DNA from: Chara braunii
Lineage: Eukaryota > Streptophyta > Charophyceae > Charales > Characeae
Direction of reading: 5' to 3'
Assembly: GCA_003427395.1 (NCBI GenBank)
Contig: BFEA01000454.1
Location: 996,955 to 1,029,105, forward strand
DNA length: 32,151 bases
The number at the start of each line of letters is the position of its first letter. Within the stretch, counting starts at the first letter, position 1. Both the position numbers and the translations under genes were made by a program. The notes below the pieces were generated by a model that saw only the letters and a program-made list of their open reading frames with translations, had not been told where the DNA came from and made no database searches. Positions 30,841 through 32,151 of this stretch are shown in pieces.

Positions 30841-31360
30841 AGTGGCAGATCGTTCACAGGTGTCTACCTACCCCGGACTAGATTGTGTCTAGAACAAACT
30901 TGGAAGCCCAGGGCGAGTTGTCCCCACTCTGCAGATATTGTGGCAGGACCTCCCCCAAGAAACGAGCTACACTCGAACACCGCCTGCTTAGCTGCACCAG
31001 TGTAGTTTAGCTTTGGCAATTGTGGGATGCAACATGGCATCATCTAACGGGTGACCACCTCCCATGGCACCCCAAGACCGTTTTGTTAGGGGAAACGCCT
31101 AGTGGCAGATCGTTCACAGGTGTCTACCTACCCCGGACTAGATTGTGTCTAGAACAAACTTGGAAGCCCGGGGCGAGTTGTCCCCACTCTGCAGATATTG
31201 TGGCAGGACCTCCCCCAAGAAACGAGCTACACTCGAACACTGCCTGATTAACTGCACCAGTGTAGTTTAGCTTTGGCAATTGTGGGATGCAGCATGGCAT
31301 CATCTAACGGGTGACCACCTCCCATGGCACCCCAAGACCGTTTTGTTAGGGGAAACGCCC
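30841..31360 (+). repeat. 260-bp tandem duplication of the LINE zf-RVT domain
   Basis: Copies 30841-31100 and 31101-31360 differ at about six positions. Each encodes WQIVHRCLPTPD, LCRYCG, TLEHRLLSC and LWQLWDATWHH (second copy LWQLWDAAWHH), the C-x2-C and H-x4-C zinc-binding pattern that follows RT in plant LINEs. Both share in-frame stops after PTPD and TSVV. The period is not a multiple of three, so the second copy is out of frame with the first. The few differences imply a recent duplication. Confidence 0.92.
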
Positions 31361-31595
31361 TCACAAGTTGTCAAGTAGATAGGTGGACACCCTTCAGCCT
31401 CACCTGACAATGTTCACAGTTACACGCCTGCAAATGGTAATGGCCGCCTGGCGAATGAGATGTGCACATGAACACAGACAACACAAATATGGCTATATGG
31501 AGGCTTAGGTCTCGATCCTAGAAACAATCACCATCAAGACACATGCAGTTTGGCAGGAGCCTGTGTGTCTATTCAATGTGCAATGGAAAAGTTAG

Positions 31596-31840
31596 AACGT
31601 CGTTGTACCCGTTGAATAGCCCCCTGGGCCCCGTTGAATCCCCGTTGAATAGTACAATGGGCCCTCCCCATTGAATACTGTTCAACGGGGAGGGCGCATT
31701 GGGCCTCGGACACGACGCTGGACACGCGTGGAGCAAAAAAAAATGCCATCTTGTTGAATCCCCGTTGAATCCCCGTTGAATCCCCGTTGAATCCCGTTGA
31801 ATCCCCGTTGAATCCCGTTGAATCCCCGTTGAACAAAAAA
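31596..31840 (+). repeat. LINE 3' flank: hairpin plus (GTTGAATCCCC)n repeat
   Basis: A hairpin at 31640-31690 pairs CCCCGTTGAA with TTCAACGGGG, and continues inward through AGTA/TACT and CAATGGG/CCCATTG. About seven copies of GTTGAATCCCC, some one base shorter, occupy 31753-31833. These follow the ORF2 stop and may form the element's 3' end. Confidence 0.75.
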
Positions 31841-32151
31841 AAAGGCGTCAAGGTTGGTTTTCTATTTTTTCTTATTTTTTTAATGGATGGAAAAAAAAAA
31901 AGTGTCTGTGGTGTTTGAAAAACCCTACACGCCCATATTTGTTTTTCTAATTTTGACCGTTTTTTTATTATAGAAAACAAAAAAAAACAAAAAGAGAACA
32001 TTCTATTATACAACCCTCCTTGTGTGTGTGTGTGTGTGTGTGTGTGATTGGGGGGGGGGGAGGACCCCTCCCCCACCAATCAATCAATCAACCAATCAAA
32101 AACAAAAACAAAAAAAAGTAAAAAAAAAAACAAAAAAAACAGCTTTTAAAC
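31841..32151. other. A/T-rich non-coding end of window with (TG)n and G11 runs
   Basis: (TG)13 lies at 32021-32046 and G11 at 32050-32060, followed by an A-rich tail with AACAAAAAC steps. No gene. Confidence 0.7.

Larger units (their letters stand above)
29420..31595 (+). mobile_element. 5'-truncated LINE (ORF2 C-terminal half), plus strand
   Basis: It opens after the RT palm with MNAWKTTHTSLAGRVLAINN (post-RT block). WRxPLFGNPCLLDHAG, KGIYTVVDLWNAQ, AIPLAWVLVLKRGAVIRQGD and SQLPFDPQE follow. A duplicated zf-RVT domain (30841-31360) is next, and the C-terminus TRLQMVMAAWRMR stops at 31593-31595. Loss of the 5' part is typical of LINE insertions that stop early during target-primed reverse transcription. 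Internal stops show it is dead. Confidence 0.8.

Noticed and set aside
29049-31944. Shared 'ACCCTAC..CCCATATTT' block at about 29057 and 31922
   Set aside because: Similarity of about 25 bp in T-rich context, too short to call a repeat pair by eye.
31573-32079. 168-codon minus-strand frame with FNGDSTG repeats
   Set aside because: The peptide repeat is the translated GTTGAATCCCC minisatellite.

Overview
The window looks like nuclear DNA from a repeat-rich streptophyte (green plant lineage). The one clear host gene carries C-terminal motifs of the plant REC/TSS (CLU-like) family. The rest is dominated by L1-type LINE retrotransposons, long microsatellites and minisatellites. A charophyte such as Chara, or a bryophyte, would fit the large low-complexity tail and the LINE load. 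The sequence alone does not settle the species.

Region by region: 1-432 is a GA/GGGA repeat followed by what looks like the end of an intron. 433-5463 (+) is the long terminal exon of a REC/TSS-like protein. It is a 1676-residue disordered tail with a PAM2-like motif and an RGG-rich end; the CLU and TPR parts must lie upstream of the window. 5464-11571 holds no gene I can support. It contains a compound CT/CG/CA microsatellite, a GA microsatellite, a minisatellite of about 24 bp inside a larger duplication, a degenerate tandem repeat, and two diverged copies of an unclassified dispersed repeat.

11572-22740 is mostly LINE sequence on the minus strand. A near full-length but broken element spans about 12.02-20.95 kb. 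Its ORF1 has a gag-like region and a CCHC knuckle. Its ORF2 has APE-type endonuclease, reverse transcriptase with FADD, and zf-RVT. Partial copies flank it at 11.57-12.02 and 22.56-22.74 kb. A 361/362-bp unit is present three times at the ORF1 5' end. 23.1-25.83 kb is a plus-strand LINE with an internal deletion and a duplicated endonuclease segment.

25.8-29.4 kb is non-coding. At 26960-26997 it contains an exact head-to-head pair of 19-bp Tn5 mosaic ends, which is a Nextera mate-pair junction adapter left in the assembly, so the two sides are probably not neighbours in the genome. Also here are an array of GAAC-N2-GTTC palindromes, a roughly 870-bp microsatellite cluster, and a group of GC-rich palindromes. 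29.42-31.6 kb is the 3' part of a third LINE (+), with a 260-bp tandem duplication of its zinc-binding domain. A strong hairpin and an 11-bp tandem repeat follow its stop codon.

The genes do not form an operon or pathway: the window is one host gene end plus a retrotransposon graveyard. I see no undescribed defence or metabolic system. The most unusual biology is in the LINE family: frequent short tandem duplications inside coding regions, a conserved segment between RT and zf-RVT, and a possible hairpin-plus-repeat 3' end. The clearest practical point is the adapter chimera.
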